Notes: generated by a model from the letters alone, not told the origin. 64,000 nucleotides of DNA from Datnioides undecimradiatus (GCA_008933995.1 WARS01000026.1:2618501-2682500); one strand, 5' to 3'; positions 51,201 through 59,600 are shown, counted from the stretch's first letter. A program made the numbers and translations.

Positions 51201-54200
51201 TACAAGCATCACAGCCTCTGGTAATACCTCAAGAGGTATCACAAACTTCTTTCTGAAGTACTGTCGCATATATATATATATAAAAATATAAAAAAAATAT
51301 ATATATATATACATTAAAAAAAATATATATATATATATATGCGAGCATGCAGCCATCTCCCATATATAATATAAGAAACCAATGGTACACAGCAGCAGAT
51401 GTAGAAGCACAGAGGAGCAGCTTCTTTCACCCTTCAAGAAGATCAGGCTGCATTACCCAAGTAATCATAAAACTGTGTGATGTGGTTATAATCTAACTGT
51501 AGCAAACTGTTTGAGCCAGAGGATAGTTTGTGATCAGGTAAAACAATGTATGCTGAGAAAATGGACCACCTCAAAATCTGAAAAATATGATGGAACCCTG
51601 AAATGCTATCAAACTCACAGGCGTCTCTGATGAAGTGGCTAGTAACTCTGCCCTTGCTGCCTGCCTAGAACTAAAAGTCTTGCAGTGATACTCACTCATG
51701 ACCATGATGTTTATGTTGGCCAGAACACTGCCATGACTGTTGGAGGCTTCACACTGGTAGACGGCACTGTCCTCTGGTCTGGCATTTAAGAGCACCACAG
51801 TGTCATCAAGCACCAGCTTCTCATTCTGTGAGTCACCTGACAGCAACATAGAAACATAAAACCTGACATCAAAATCTTTTCACCAACCAGAATGGGTTGT
51901 TTGAAGGCCAACGCATCACCAAAAAAATCATACTCCAGTTTCTTAAATACAGCTTTCCTCCATTTTATGACAACTTGGGGTAAAAAAAATGTTTTTGAAA
52001 CATCAACTTTGGATTTGACATTGATATTTTTCACTTTTCTGACATTTTATAGACCAAATGACTGCTGATTTAATGGGGGAAATCATTGACAGATCAGATG
52101 ATGGGATAGTAATTATTAAAAGACAAAATTGTCGGCAATCCAACCTTTTTTACACAAACATGAAGAAAAATATAAGGTTTGTTGGGAAATAAAATCCCAA
52201 ATGCAACATAGGTGAGACAGAATAAATGAAAGAAGACCTATGTAGCTTCTTTTGAATGTTCACCCAGTGTCCAGTATACTCTGACTCCAGCCCATATCAG
52301 GCAGTAATATTGACCTTCTGATGTGTAAACTGATCTCTAGATGACACTGTTCCTTAATATTTTATGAAAATGAAAATGACATTTCTGCATCAAAACAATT
52401 TTTCCACATTTTCTTATTTTGTACTTGAACCAGTAAAGAAAAGAGTACTGTTACATATAGGCGTTCCCATGTATACTTCTATTTAGTGTGATACGTATTC
52501 TGAAAATATACAAATCATTCCCTCTTAAGGAACGAGGCCACTCTCAGGAGCTTTAAAGAACCAAGTGTTCTTCAAAGCAGAACAACTACTTGTGGACTTG
52601 AAGTCGGGGTTGTGTGGTTGAAGTCTGATGTAGCTGCTCGCTGTGCTGTCTTCCTGCCCAGTGGCAAAAGAAGCATAAAACCACAGCTCAAATGATTTCC
52701 ACTCACCTCTGAACAGTTCTCCATTCTTCCTCCATGTTATGTCTGGCGGTGGTTTTCCACTGACCGAACACTTGATGTGAACATCAGACCCAATCACAGT
52801 CAGCTGGCTCTGAGGAGGCTCTGTCAGCCATTTTGGCGGCTCTGGGAGATGTTAAGAAGAGCTGTGTTGGACTGAGCCAAAACAACTGCTATCCCTGTGT
52901 CAACAGCTTTCTCTTTGAAACTATAACAAATGCACCCACAAACACATGTGTAACCAGCTGCTGGTGTTGACCTACCTTCCACTATCACATCAAAGTAGTG
53001 GACAGCCTCTCCGGCAGAGTTTTTGGCTGTACACATGTATTTCCCTGCGTCTCTGTCCTCCACAGCAGATATAGTCAACAGTTTTCCAAAGTTGCCAAAC
53101 TCTGCCCGCGGAGGCAGCTTGTCTCCCATTTTCATCCATTTTATCTTTGGAGTGGGACTAAAACATGAAACAGTGACATTTTACAAGGTGCAACAGCAGA
53201 TAAATATGGTAATAAATACACATACACAATGCTTACATACTGCATGTATACATACTATCCCTGTGCTATACACTCGAGCTGCAGAGTCGCTCCCTTCAAC
53301 AGCACCTTCTCTGTCTGGACACCAGAGGGCAGCAGCATGCTGGGGATTCTCAATGGGGGGGCTTCAGCTGCATCCAACAGAATAATCCTTTTCAGTCATA
53401 TGCATGAATGTAATCAATCATATAATCACACAATACAGACAATCTTACAGACAATCAGTTATCTGGAGCTTTTTGCAACATGCAAACCAACCACCATGTT
53501 GCACATTTAAATAATAGGAAAAGTGTTTTGATTTATGCCGTGGAGGCTTTGATGTTTGAATATCACTCACTGGCATCGCCGCTGTCAGCAGATTCATTGT
53601 CAGTTTTCACTGGAACGAAAACAAAACAGTGTGTGAATAATACTGGTGGCAGCAGTCATGGTTTGTCTTTACCGACATGCATTGCTCAATCCAGTGTCAA
53701 AGCAGAGTTTTGCAGAGGATAAACATGATGAGGCAAGCCCTGCTACTTGGTATGTGGTACAGTGATAACTCAAATTTAACAGTAAAAATACCTGAAATAC
53801 ATGCAAATATTGACTTTCACACAGGGTGTACTGACTTGTATCATCTATCCTTGATGTCATGTTAAACACATGAGCTACAATAGTGGGTGGCTGAATTTCA
53901 CTTAAAGCCAGAAAGACTATTTAGTAAACCTACAGCTCTTGACCACGACAGCCATGGCGGTTTTCTGGACAATGGTGCGTATCCTGGGAAAGGAGGCAAA
54001 GCAACAGTAGTCCTGACGACTGTCATTCTGTAAGGCATTAGAGAAGTACAGGTTGCCATCACTGCCCATGGAAACCCTCTCACTCTGCTCAATGTGCTGA
54101 AGACCTGGAAAAGAACATATTCGTATCAGTGACAAGCAAACAGTGCAGACAATGGAAGTGGATCATGCCAGCCTATGTTTTTAGCTTAATTGTGGCTGGT

Positions 54201-57076
54201 AAGAGAGAACAAATTTGACAGAACATCTAAAATATATCCATCGAGTGCACCACAGGGACAAGAATGAAAGGTAAAAGTTATTTCAACAGCAGACTGACAC
54301 TGAAATAATGACACTCAGGTCTTACGATAACAAATTTTGCAAGAAAATCACGCCTCATATGGCCTTAAATGGAAACGCTTTGTAGAGTTTCCTTATATAA
54401 GGTAAACTAACAACTACACTGTGACGGCATATTTGGTTTACACAGAGCCATTATTTAAGTCACGGGTCAGTGATGCTTTGTGTCATTCATTGGTCAGCCC
54501 ATTCAAAGTCCTTAACAGCTTCATTTAAGACATAGCCTTAAGTCACTGGTTGTTTTGTTAATGTTCAAAGCAAACTTATAATAAAAGCCTACTTGGGTCT
54601 GATTTATGTGACATGGTACTTAAGTATGGTTGAACGATGGGTCACTGATATGAAGCAAACCATATTTATACATAACACTGGACTGGAAGCAGAGAGCACA
54701 GCGTTCTGCTGGGATGCAAGACACACAGCATCACTGTTTCCTTGTATTTCTGTTTGTTTCTGTGCTTGTATTTCTCAGAGAGCTACTATATACATCTATG
54801 TATGTATACAGTACCCTTTTATCATGTTCACTGTATTGATTATTCTGACAATCTCTGGAGTTACAAATGTGTGAAACTAAAGAAAGAAAAAAAAATTGGA
54901 CAAACTACGAGACAAGATTTATGTTTTCAAGCGTTTTCATGCAGTCTGCCACATCTCTCTCGGCCCCCATCTTTCTGAGCACCTAAAAACTCATATTTTT
55001 CTCTCTGACATCAATCAGGTTTGTTTAGTGGTGGTTGAGGAGCTCTCAAGGGGCTGGACAGAAACTCAGCCCCCTCTGACAAAGCACTTCAGACAGAGCT
55101 GAGTTGACTTTTACACTTTGAATCAGTTTCTTTCTAGTGATGGGGAAAGGGGCCCTGATGTGGGCCTCAAGTGTGCACCTTTCTTCTTATTGTCACTGCT
55201 AACTTCACTGATGGCCAGTGGAGGCTGAGGACAGCCAGAGGACGTACCTTTACTAAATCACATGTTGTCACCAGCTACTTCTTTCTGTCTGTCACAAACC
55301 TGACATTAGCTACACTATCCCAACACAGAACCTGGAACAGTGTTAGCGTAATGGCACAGATGTGATCCAAAACCAGCTGCCCACTTCAGTGAGGGCATCG
55401 CCATGCTCCGAACAAAGTGTGTGTTGGTCCAACAGCATTTGAAACAATGAATATTTTAGATTCTGCAAGTTTTAAATTTTCCTTAACAGTCACACCCATC
55501 ATCATCACCATCATCATATCCACCGTGCCCTAATTTTTCTTTTCACTAGAGCGTAACAACATTAAGACCTTTGAAGAGAAAGTCTCTGAGCTGTGTGCTG
55601 TTATCCTCAGTTTTCTCGCCACTCCCTCTACAATGATGTGCGTGACCTTTTGTAACAACTGTAAACATTTTTTGCTGTAGACATGCCCAGGTGACATGTT
55701 GTATAATTTTATTTATTTAAAGCATACAGGAGCCTTTGCAATAGTTCTAACAACAACCAGATGCATCAAACGTATAAATTACTAAACAGTTGCTCCCTGG
55801 CTCACCGATAGACATCCAGAAGATTTGACGTGGGGCGACACCCTCCGGAGGGTTACAGTGCAGAGTGATTGGCTCCCCCTCCTTAACAACAGTGGGAGTA
55901 GGCTCTTCCTTTGGAAACTTGGGGACACCTAAATAAAATTCGACATTAAACAAAACGAAAACCTTATTATACAAAATTGTAGAAAAAATTCACTCGTGGT
56001 GACTTTGCATTAGTTCCAGCAGTGTCATATAAGAGATGGGCTTCTATTCCAAAGATTACTCACTGGAAACTATCAGTTCAATCTCCTCCGTCATGGCAGT
56101 TCCAAGCTTGTTAGAGGCGTAGCATTGGTATTTACCCTGAAACTGGACGAGGTGCTTATTGTGAAGCACAAACGTGCCATGTTTGTGGTCTGTTTTGTTT
56201 GTTGTGACACGTGGAGGAATAAACTCTTTGCCATCTTTTGTCCATCTGTATCTGTTGAAGCATAGTATTCAGGATGTAGAATCTTTTGATGAGTTGGGAG
56301 CCATGATCTTCTGTCACAGTTCATTGTAATCAGAGATGGTTTCATTCATTTATTTTTGGTGTGTTTTCATATGACAGTGATCATGTTGGTTTCACTTACT
56401 GTGGTGATGGGTTGCCCCTGGCTTCACACCTGATCTTTATGGTGTGGTCAAAAGGGAGGGCGATAATGGGACCAGATGTGTGAGTTATTATGGTTGGAGG
56501 CTGCTCCACTATATAACACATAAAATGGTCACAAGAATGTTACATATTAAGTTACTTTGTACAATGCAAAAAAGAAAAAACAACTTTTTTGAGTATTTGT
56601 TTCCTACTCTCCTGTATGAAACTGAGAAGTCAGGTGAAGTTATGTGTCAACACTGCTGCATAATCTGAACTGAACTAAAATAGCACACCAGGACTTGATT
56701 GCAAAGCACTCTTAGCCCTAAACAAAGAAACCCCTGCTGCAACACTTGTGCCTTAAACAATTTACTTTAAGTTGTTATTTGTTTGTCATAATGTTAAAAA
56801 GCTGCAAACATTTACACTCAAGCAGGATGGACAGCTAAAGACATGAGCACACATTTCTGACAAAAGTTCTGGTACTTAGAACACAGAGAGATGAAATTAA
56901 AGTTTGACTCATTGACCAGTTCAAGTCACAGATCAGATAATAAAGACTTTGTATTCAACATCAATTATCATCACCATAATCATGGCACTCATACCTTCCA
57001 GAGGGATATTGAGGCCTGTGGCCCTGGAGCTGAAGGCCAAAAGCAGAACAAGCTGCAGGGTCCCCACCAACCTCAT
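26465..57076 (-). CDS. chl1: Close homolog of L1 (CHL1), L1-family neural cell adhesion molecule, complete CDS in 28 coding exons
   Basis: A single-pass adhesion receptor of neurons and glia. In the known family it binds homophilically and heterophilically at the cell surface and links to ankyrin/spectrin and ERM proteins inside. Joining the 28 exons listed below gives 1,268 residues (human CHL1 is about 1,200): signal peptide 1-21, Ig1 ~30-127, Ig2 128-225, Ig3 240-336, Ig4 336-428, Ig5 428-521, Ig6 521-617, FNIII-1 617-718, FNIII-2 718-816, FNIII-3 816-923, FNIII-4 923-1025, FNIII-5 1038-1130, transmembrane helix ~1143-1164 and cytoplasmic tail 1165-1268. Each Ig domain shows its cysteine pair and a W; each FNIII shows its core W. 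CHL1 identity rests on KEKEDLHPD, SDSEEKPLKGS and the C-terminal GSV...S segment. All junctions are GT-AG with matching phase and no frame break. The gene spans about 33 kb. Paralogue (a or b) is undetermined. Confidence 0.93.
26679..30837 (-). other. chl1: chl1 intron 28
   Basis: About 4.2 kb. Holds the GT/polypurine tract and a GATA-rich stretch at about 27690-27835. No tiny RSLE-type exon (as in L1) could be identified, though a 12-nt exon would be nearly invisible here. Confidence 0.7.
27162..27275. repeat. (GT)n microsatellite joined to a polypurine tract, chl1 intron 28
   Basis: About 22 GT units (27162-27205) run directly into about 70 nt of almost pure G/A (GGAAGGGAGAGAGGGGAGGC and on). 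Such junctions favour non-B DNA. Confidence 0.95.
30838..30910 (-). CDS. chl1: chl1 exon 28: juxtamembrane cytoplasmic tail
   Basis: 73 nt, residues 1174-1198, too short to stand out as an open frame. It reads VKEKEDLHPDVESQGMNDDT, then FCEY. KEKEDLHPD is the CHL1 version of this segment and the strongest single argument for CHL1. FCEY replaces the family's FGEY. Acceptor CTCTGCAG, donor AG|GTGAGC; the phases join exons 27 and 29 exactly. Confidence 0.9.
32191..32322 (-). CDS. chl1: chl1 exon 27: transmembrane helix
   Basis: 132 nt, residues 1130-1174. STQGWFIGTMCAVALLTLVA begins the single transmembrane segment (about 1143-1164); stop-transfer RRNKGGKY follows. GWFIG(L/T)MCA and GGKY are near-invariant in the family. 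GGKY is part of the ERM-contact region described for CHL1/L1. Acceptor GTTCTCAG, donor G|GTACGC. Confidence 0.94.
32710..32871 (-). CDS. chl1: chl1 exon 26: second half of FNIII-5
   Basis: 162 nt, residues 1076-1130. NTSQSFHVIDGLKPGAVYTI is followed by RLMAKRLLDNASIFEDVIQT. This corresponds to the membrane-proximal segment of mammalian CHL1 (..EPGAEHIVRLMTK..DSIFQDVIETR). Acceptor GTGTAG, donor G|GTGAGG. Confidence 0.92.
33197..33310 (-). CDS. chl1: chl1 exon 25: first half of FNIII-5
   Basis: 114 nt, phase 1 to phase 1, residues 1038-1076. PVLLNISSYVSDTFAKISW, then AREEQQDSQLYVAYMNN gives the B-strand tryptophan and C-strand tyrosine of a full FNIII fold, as in NrCAM and neurofascin. This half-domain is missing from the mammalian CHL1 protein I know. 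Acceptor CTTTATCAG, donor C|GTAAGC. Confidence 0.88.
34251..34289 (-). CDS. chl1: chl1 exon 24: 39-nt proline-rich microexon between FNIII-4 and FNIII-5
   Basis: 39 nt, phase 1 to phase 1, encoding LSPTPAVAPVQS (residues 1025-1038). A pyrimidine-rich acceptor (TATCCCTCTGAAG) and donor A|GTATGT fit. Joining exon 23 directly to exon 25 also stays in frame, so this is probably a cassette exon. Neurofascin and NrCAM have optional linker exons here. Confidence 0.68.
34369..34440. repeat. Degenerate CA-rich repeat, chl1 intron 23
   Basis: Interrupted CACACA units with CATGCATG and ACACGCAC inserts, close to microexon 24 on its 5' side in gene orientation. Confidence 0.85.
35549..35595. repeat. Inverted repeat: 17-bp arms, 13-nt loop, chl1 intron 23
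   Basis: TGCACTAGACCAAGGGT and ACCCTTGGTCTCGTGCA are complementary except for one position, separated by GACGTGTTGGCGA. Two further flanking positions can pair (one T-G). Confidence 0.85.
37310..37336. repeat. (AT)n(AC)n microsatellite, chl1 intron 23
   Basis: About 10 AT units followed by a short ACACAC run. Confidence 0.95.
39661..39843 (-). CDS. chl1: chl1 exon 23: second half of FNIII-4
   Basis: 183 nt, phase 1 to phase 1, residues 964-1025. DTTQWQLHGLEEGSLYRFHL, then SACTRAGCGPPLAQES; the ACT..GCG motif is conserved in the family. Acceptor CCTCTATAG, donor C|GTGAGT. Confidence 0.93.
39844..41613 (-). other. chl1: chl1 intron 22
   Basis: About 1.8 kb with a polypurine tract (40078-40238). 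Nothing else recognised. Confidence 0.75.
40078..40238. repeat. Polypurine tract, chl1 intron 22
   Basis: About 160 nt of predominantly G and A with GGAGGA units (for example GAGGAGGAGGAGTGAAGGAA), followed by a short (CA)n. No coding potential on either strand beyond low-complexity frames. Confidence 0.85.
41614..41736 (-). CDS. chl1: chl1 exon 22: first half of FNIII-4
   Basis: 123 nt, phase 1 to phase 1, residues 923-964. VPEQVPILTASNAQKDSILL, VWGPPLGTNGILTGYLLQY. The W and NG-x-LTGY-x-LQY motif are typical of L1-family FNIII-4. Acceptor GTTTTTAG, donor C|GTATGT. Confidence 0.92.
42309..42513 (-). CDS. chl1: chl1 exon 21: second half of FNIII-3
   Basis: 205 nt, residues 855-923. VHWLRKRSLLNPNK, then LEPFSEYKLTVNVFNKKGNG and FNTPEG, the FNIII-3 end shared by the family. 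The basic run RKR (859-861) lies in the C-C' region. Acceptor TCTCACAG, donor G|GTAAAA. Confidence 0.93.
42514..44316 (-). other. chl1: chl1 intron 20
   Basis: About 1.8 kb, AT-rich apart from a GC-richer island at about 43637-43760 containing TATAAAAG on the plus strand (see findings). Confidence 0.75.
44317..44432 (-). CDS. chl1: chl1 exon 20: first half of FNIII-3
   Basis: 116 nt, residues 816-854. VPTAAPRDVAVEVFNTTVLR then VSWTLVPPATIRGHLGGYG. The donor chosen is GGT|GTAAGT (exon end 44317), which ends in phase 0; the overlapping GT two bases earlier is weaker and breaks the frame. Confidence 0.92.
45331..45553 (-). CDS. chl1: chl1 exon 19: remainder of FNIII-2
   Basis: 223 nt, residues 742-816. 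PLLPIEHNGPGLEYKVSYRK, then VPYEIKIQSRNSHGWGPEP and VTGYSGED. The GPGLEY and YSGED elements are conserved in the family. Acceptor TGTTATAG, donor G|GTAAGT. Confidence 0.93.
45656..45726 (-). CDS. chl1: chl1 exon 18: start of FNIII-2
   Basis: 71 nt, phase 1 to phase 0, residues 718-741. APDRNPENIKIQGHLPHQMD then ISWE. APDRNP(E/Q)N is a signature of L1-family FNIII-2. Acceptor TCACAAAG, donor GAG|GTAAGA. Confidence 0.92.
46132..46329 (-). CDS. chl1: chl1 exon 17: second half of FNIII-1
   Basis: 198 nt, residues 652-718. EFIVECEESQWEPGWWKELQ, then YQFRVYAVNAVGPGPPSEPT is the typical FNIII F-G region. The acceptor is GCACAG before 46329, the only nearby AG that keeps EFIVE in frame. Donor G|GTGAGA. 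Confidence 0.92.
46570..46655 (-). repeat. Inverted partial copy of the GCTAAGCTAA teleost repeat in chl1 intron 16
   Basis: CCATTCTCATGTCTGTTCAT, AAATACAAAGCTGGAGTC and AAGCTGAGTTTAGCATAAAG are the reverse-oriented core of the element at 11543-11700. Inserted between chl1 exons 16 and 17. Confidence 0.62.
48047..48117. repeat. Cluster of TAATTA/GTAATTAC units, chl1 intron 16
   Basis: Four near-copies of (G/A)TAATT(A/G)CA spaced 11-16 nt apart, partly palindromic. Degenerate tandem repeat or homeodomain-site cluster. Confidence 0.6.
48247..48351 (-). CDS. chl1: chl1 exon 16: first half of FNIII-1
   Basis: 105 nt, residues 617-652. DVPDAPNMLEISELKSPRNV and RLSWVPGSDHNS match the conserved Ig6-FNIII-1 boundary and core tryptophan. 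Acceptor CTTGCAG, donor G|GTGAAT. Confidence 0.92.
48573..48697 (-). CDS. chl1: chl1 exon 15: second half of Ig6
   Basis: 125 nt, residues 575-617. YFVEDGMLQIMNVNGSDQGV, then YTCIARTSLDEDNAT carries the second Ig6 cysteine. Acceptor ATCTTCAG, donor G|GTAAGA. Confidence 0.92.
48961..49123 (-). CDS. chl1: chl1 exon 14: first half of Ig6
   Basis: 163 nt, residues 521-575. DPTKIVDPPQDAQTIVG, then AQLMCKALYD (first Ig6 cysteine) and VVWRKDGEN. DGEN (563-566, at 48998-48987) sits where mammalian CHL1 has DGEA. There is no RGD, unlike L1 Ig6. Acceptor GTTTTTAG, donor AG|GTAGGT. Confidence 0.9.
49975..50141 (-). CDS. chl1: chl1 exon 13: second half of Ig5
   Basis: 167 nt, residues 465-521. ALQNGSLQILSAVKNDSGKY is followed by VCVANNTEG, the second Ig5 cysteine. 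Acceptor TCTCCTAG, donor G|GTATGT. Confidence 0.92.
50962..51073 (-). CDS. chl1: chl1 exon 12: first half of Ig5
   Basis: 112 nt, residues 428-465. APRILTRDYQEYAVVLGGD, then IIMNCRVFSSPPPTISW across the junction, giving the Ig5 cysteine and tryptophan. Acceptor GCTCTTAG, donor TG|GTAAGT. Confidence 0.92.
51268..51340. repeat. (AT)n-rich tract, chl1 intron 11
   Basis: Alternating AT runs separated by A-rich spacers; strongly self-complementary. Confidence 0.95.
51696..51836 (-). CDS. chl1: chl1 exon 11: second half of Ig4
   Basis: 141 nt, residues 381-428. ARPEDSAVYQCEASNSHGSV carries the second Ig4 cysteine. Acceptor GCTGTCAG, donor A|GTGAGT. It leaves in phase 1 and joins exon 12 without a break. 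Confidence 0.93.
52707..52841 (-). CDS. chl1: chl1 exon 10: first half of Ig4
   Basis: 135 nt, residues 336-381. EPPKWLTEPPQSQLTVIGSD, then HIKCSVSGKPPPDITWRKNG with cysteine and tryptophan. Acceptor CTCCCAG, donor G|GTGAGT. Confidence 0.93.
52976..53157 (-). CDS. chl1: chl1 exon 9: second half of Ig3
   Basis: 182 nt, residues 275-336. GKLLTISAVEDRDAGKYMCT includes the conserved D-x-G-x-Y-x-C and the second Ig3 cysteine; the exon ends HYFDVIVE. Acceptor GTTTTAG, donor G|GTAGGT. Confidence 0.93.
53256..53367 (-). CDS. chl1: chl1 exon 8: first half of Ig3
   Basis: 112 nt, residues 238-275. EAPPLRIPSMLLPSG, then GATLQLECIAQG with the first Ig3 cysteine. The donor is TA|GTATGT; joined to exon 9 it reads QGYPTPKIKW, the expected Ig3 B-C region. 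Confidence 0.88.
53571..53609 (-). CDS. chl1: chl1 exon 7: 39-nt microexon in the Ig2-Ig3 linker
   Basis: 39 nt, phase 1 to phase 1, encoding an acidic linker (KTDNESADSGDA, residues 225-238). Acceptor CGTTCCAG and donor A|GTGAGT are both strong. It can be skipped without a frame change, like the optional linker segment known from mammalian CHL1 isoforms. Confidence 0.82.
53934..54104 (-). CDS. chl1: chl1 exon 6: second half of Ig2
   Basis: 171 nt, residues 168-225. HIEQSERVSMGSDGNLYFSN and DYCCFASFPRIRTIVQK are highly CHL1/L1-like. Two GT donors lie 4 nt apart. Only T|GTAGGT (exon end 53934) keeps the frame into the next exon; the alternative at 53930 would bring in a stop. Confidence 0.92.
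54105..55805 (-). other. chl1: chl1 intron 5
   Basis: About 1.7 kb, with a CAT repeat. No exon-like segment recognised. Confidence 0.7.
55497..55519. repeat. (CAT)n trinucleotide repeat, chl1 intron 5
   Basis: About 7 imperfect CAT/CAC units. Confidence 0.85.
55806..55928 (-). CDS. chl1: chl1 exon 5: first half of Ig2
   Basis: 123 nt, phase 1 to phase 1, residues 127-168. VPKFPKE and EGEPITLHCNPPEG, followed by IFWMSIG, are the conserved Ig2 start, cysteine and tryptophan of L1-family proteins. Acceptor TTATTTAG, donor G|GTGAGC. Confidence 0.93.
56064..56251 (-). CDS. chl1: chl1 exon 4: second half of Ig1
   Basis: 188 nt, residues 64-127. It carries the core YRWTKDG, then FQGKYQCYASNKLGTAM with the second Ig1 cysteine, and ends EEIELIVS. 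Acceptor ..CAACAG and donor A|GTGAGT are clear. Confidence 0.93.
56400..56508 (-). CDS. chl1: chl1 exon 3: first half of Ig1
   Basis: 109 nt, entering in phase 1 and leaving in phase 2, donor CA|GTAAGT. It starts VEQPPTIITH, the hallmark start of L1-family Ig1, and carries the first Ig1 cysteine in IKIRCEARGNPSP (residues 28-64). Confidence 0.92.
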
Positions 57077-57170
57077 CACCCGTTACTGGTTGATGGAGAC
57101 AGTAGAGATCAGAAGAATGTGTTGATGCAGATCAGCTGGTGTCACTTGAAATTTGTAAGGCACAGAGGAC
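56995..57170 (-). CDS. chl1: chl1 exon 2: 5' UTR end, start codon, signal peptide
   Basis: The acceptor CTTCCAG precedes 57170 and the donor GT is at 56994-56993. The ATG is at 57076-57074. It begins MRLVGTLQLVLLLAFSSRA, a typical signal peptide with a basic n-region and leucine-rich core; cleavage is likely after residue ~21. 82 coding bases, ending in phase 1. This is the only in-frame ATG before Ig1. Confidence 0.9.
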
Positions 57171-59358
57171 CTGGAAGAGTCAGAATAAGATCAGAGAACA
57201 TGGTGACAACATGACTAATTCAACAGTGACAGTGATCAGCTAAGGACCCTACTAGCATCTGTTTCAGTTACAGAACCGTAGTGCTGAGTGAACACACACA
57301 CACAGAGTTGCTCGGCTCTAAATGTAATGTGAATCATCGCACTTGAGTTAACAATATTGGAAAAAGGGACTTTATACACTGTGGCTGACTGCCAAGTGAA
57401 AGTAAAGTAAAACAGAAAGCAAACACATAAATAAGTTCTGACAACACTAAAAACTGTCAAACCTACATACTTGGCTGTGTTTTTTTATTATGATCCCAAT
57501 TAAAATAGATTAAAGAATGCTCTGTTTTGATCATTGCATTTCAAGTATTCTGTGCCTCAGGGTAAAACAATGTTTTTTATGATGCTTTGAAAGTAAATGA
57601 AGATTATCTATAGGGCATTTACCAAAAGAATCCGACAGCTTAGCACTTTAAGGCAGAGCAGTCACACAGGACTAGTAAAGTGAAGCAGCAATGGACTAAA
57701 TCATTCAAATATTTTATATCCTTAAATACTTTAATTACAGTAATTTAAGTTCAGCAGTTTTGTGCACACAAAAGAAGTCATTTAAAGTTTAGGTATTAAC
57801 GCCCATTTAAAGAACCTGTGCTAAATTGATGCAAAATTTCCCATTGAGGACACTGGCCATTCAAAGTCAGTTGTCCCTTATTGTTGTGATGTTGCAGCAC
57901 AACACAGCAAAGTGCTTGTCTGGGGATTACCCTTTGAACTGTAAAGCCTTGCTGGTGGCATAGCATGGCATGCTTACAGTAAACCCAACTGGCACAAAGC
58001 TGCTGTCTGCTACGATCGCTAGATCCAAGATGGCAGACTATAAATTGGTCTAAGCCCGTCAGTATTTCACGGCTTAGCTCTCACAGAGCTAAGACTGTGG
58101 CGGCAGCACAAGCAATGCCAAATGGGTTCACCCTCAAGCTAATCCTGCTATCAGGAGAATGAAGACGGGGAGCTCCAGCAGTCATACAGTGTGCTGTATT
58201 AACAATGACATAGTGCTACTCAGGGTTCTCCTAAGGACATAAAGCTGCATGGGCTGTCCTGTCTTAGTGAGAAAGGTTAATGTGGTAATTTCTGTAGACT
58301 GGATGCAGGATTAAGCTGCTTAAACTTAGAATCAATTAAACAAATTGAGCGACTGCGGTAGAGTACAATTATTTGCAGGACTTTTTGTGATCATCTTCAG
58401 CCAGATTGAATTGTAAACAAAGCTGGCTAGATGTTTGTTCCAGTGGAGTAAGCATACATTTTCATGTTGTAATGAAGCTGTAAGCCTTTGTCATTCTCAG
58501 GCTAATGCTATTGTATACTATATTTCACAAAAGCACACTTACACACATATACACCCACATGTGCATGCCTGCACACACAGATACAGTTTTGCATTAGAGG
58601 CCACCTACACTTGTACTGTATAGCCATAAGTAAAAACTTTGCAGACAGTGTTGTGATTTAAAACACAGACAGACAGCCACATCAGCCCAGCAGAACACGC
58701 TCAGTCTTACTTTGGCAGGAGGCCTAAGTCCACCAGTGACATGACAAGTGGGACCTTTTATCCAGATTTGTGTTGATCCTGGCAACACGGTACCAACTTT
58801 CATTCATGTGTGGCAAATCCAGTGACCTGGTGTACGCCCAAGGAATCTTCATGCTGGGCAAATTACCAGTGTTCATAAGCATGTGCAGATCTGCAAACCT
58901 GCCACTTTAATAACTCATACAAAGTCAACACAGTGAGCTTGAAAGGCAGAATCCTCAGAGCGTAAATAGGGGTGGAGTCCCTGTGTAAACTGATAACAAA
59001 GCATTTGTTTTGGGAGCAGAGGATCTATTACCTGGACACATGGCAGATCATAGCCACAAATCCGCAGGGATTGTGTTTCCTAAACCAACAGTTGGCTCGG
59101 GCATGAAGAGTGTGGCCACTACATGACTAATCCTTTCTAACACTGTATATAGTGACCCCCACCCCCCAAAATCAAACTTAGTACAACTTCTCTGAGGAAA
59201 ACCCAACAGACTAAGTTTGTGCATGTATGTGTAGCTGCAGAGTATGAACTACAAATTAACACAGATTTTTTTCATACACACATTGATCTTTTCAAATACA
59301 TATACAACGAGCACAGAAAGAAACCATTTCCAAGGCACTTTTCATCAAGAATACTTAC
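57171..59358 (-). other. chl1: chl1 intron 1, within the 5' UTR
   Basis: About 2.2 kb. No coding exon or repeat family recognised. Confidence 0.6.
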
Positions 59359-59359
59359 T

Positions 59360-59560
59360 GGTTTCTGAGTCATTCCACATCTTAAGTCCACCTCAACAAG
59401 AGGCCCAAGGCAGCTGCACTACAAGTCCATAGAAAAAGTACAGGAAAGGATCATTCCAGCAACTCTCTGTGAGCCAACATCTCTGACATGTCCTTCGTCC
59501 TCCACCTCACGTTGCTCCTCTCCTGGTGCACAGACACGCCTCCCTGCCCGCCCCTCCACT
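59360..59560 (-). other. chl1: Non-coding first exon (5' UTR) of chl1, start approximate
   Basis: A strong donor (CCA|GTAAGTA, GT at 59358-59357) ends an exon whose last base is 59359, just downstream of a GC-rich promoter-like stretch. The 5' end is a guess placed near the GC box. The leader holds short upstream ORFs (see findings). It would splice over about 2.2 kb to the exon at 57170. Confidence 0.6.
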
Positions 59561-59600
59561 CAAGCGGCTAAAGGAGCGGCAGGAGACTCACTGAAGTGAC
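59541..59600 (-). promoter_or_regulatory. chl1: Probable chl1 core promoter, GC-rich with GC box
   Basis: On the minus strand this reads GGGGCGGG (59554-59547), an Sp-type GC box, in a locally GC-rich stretch within AT-rich flanks. There is no TATA box at a fixed distance. The role is inferred from position just upstream of the leader exon; the transcription start cannot be read from sequence. Confidence 0.45.

Noticed and set aside
53930-53934. Alternative donor AG|GTTTAC for chl1 exon 6
   Set aside because: Using it shifts the frame and gives an immediate stop in exon 7; the T|GTAGGT donor at 53934 keeps the frame.
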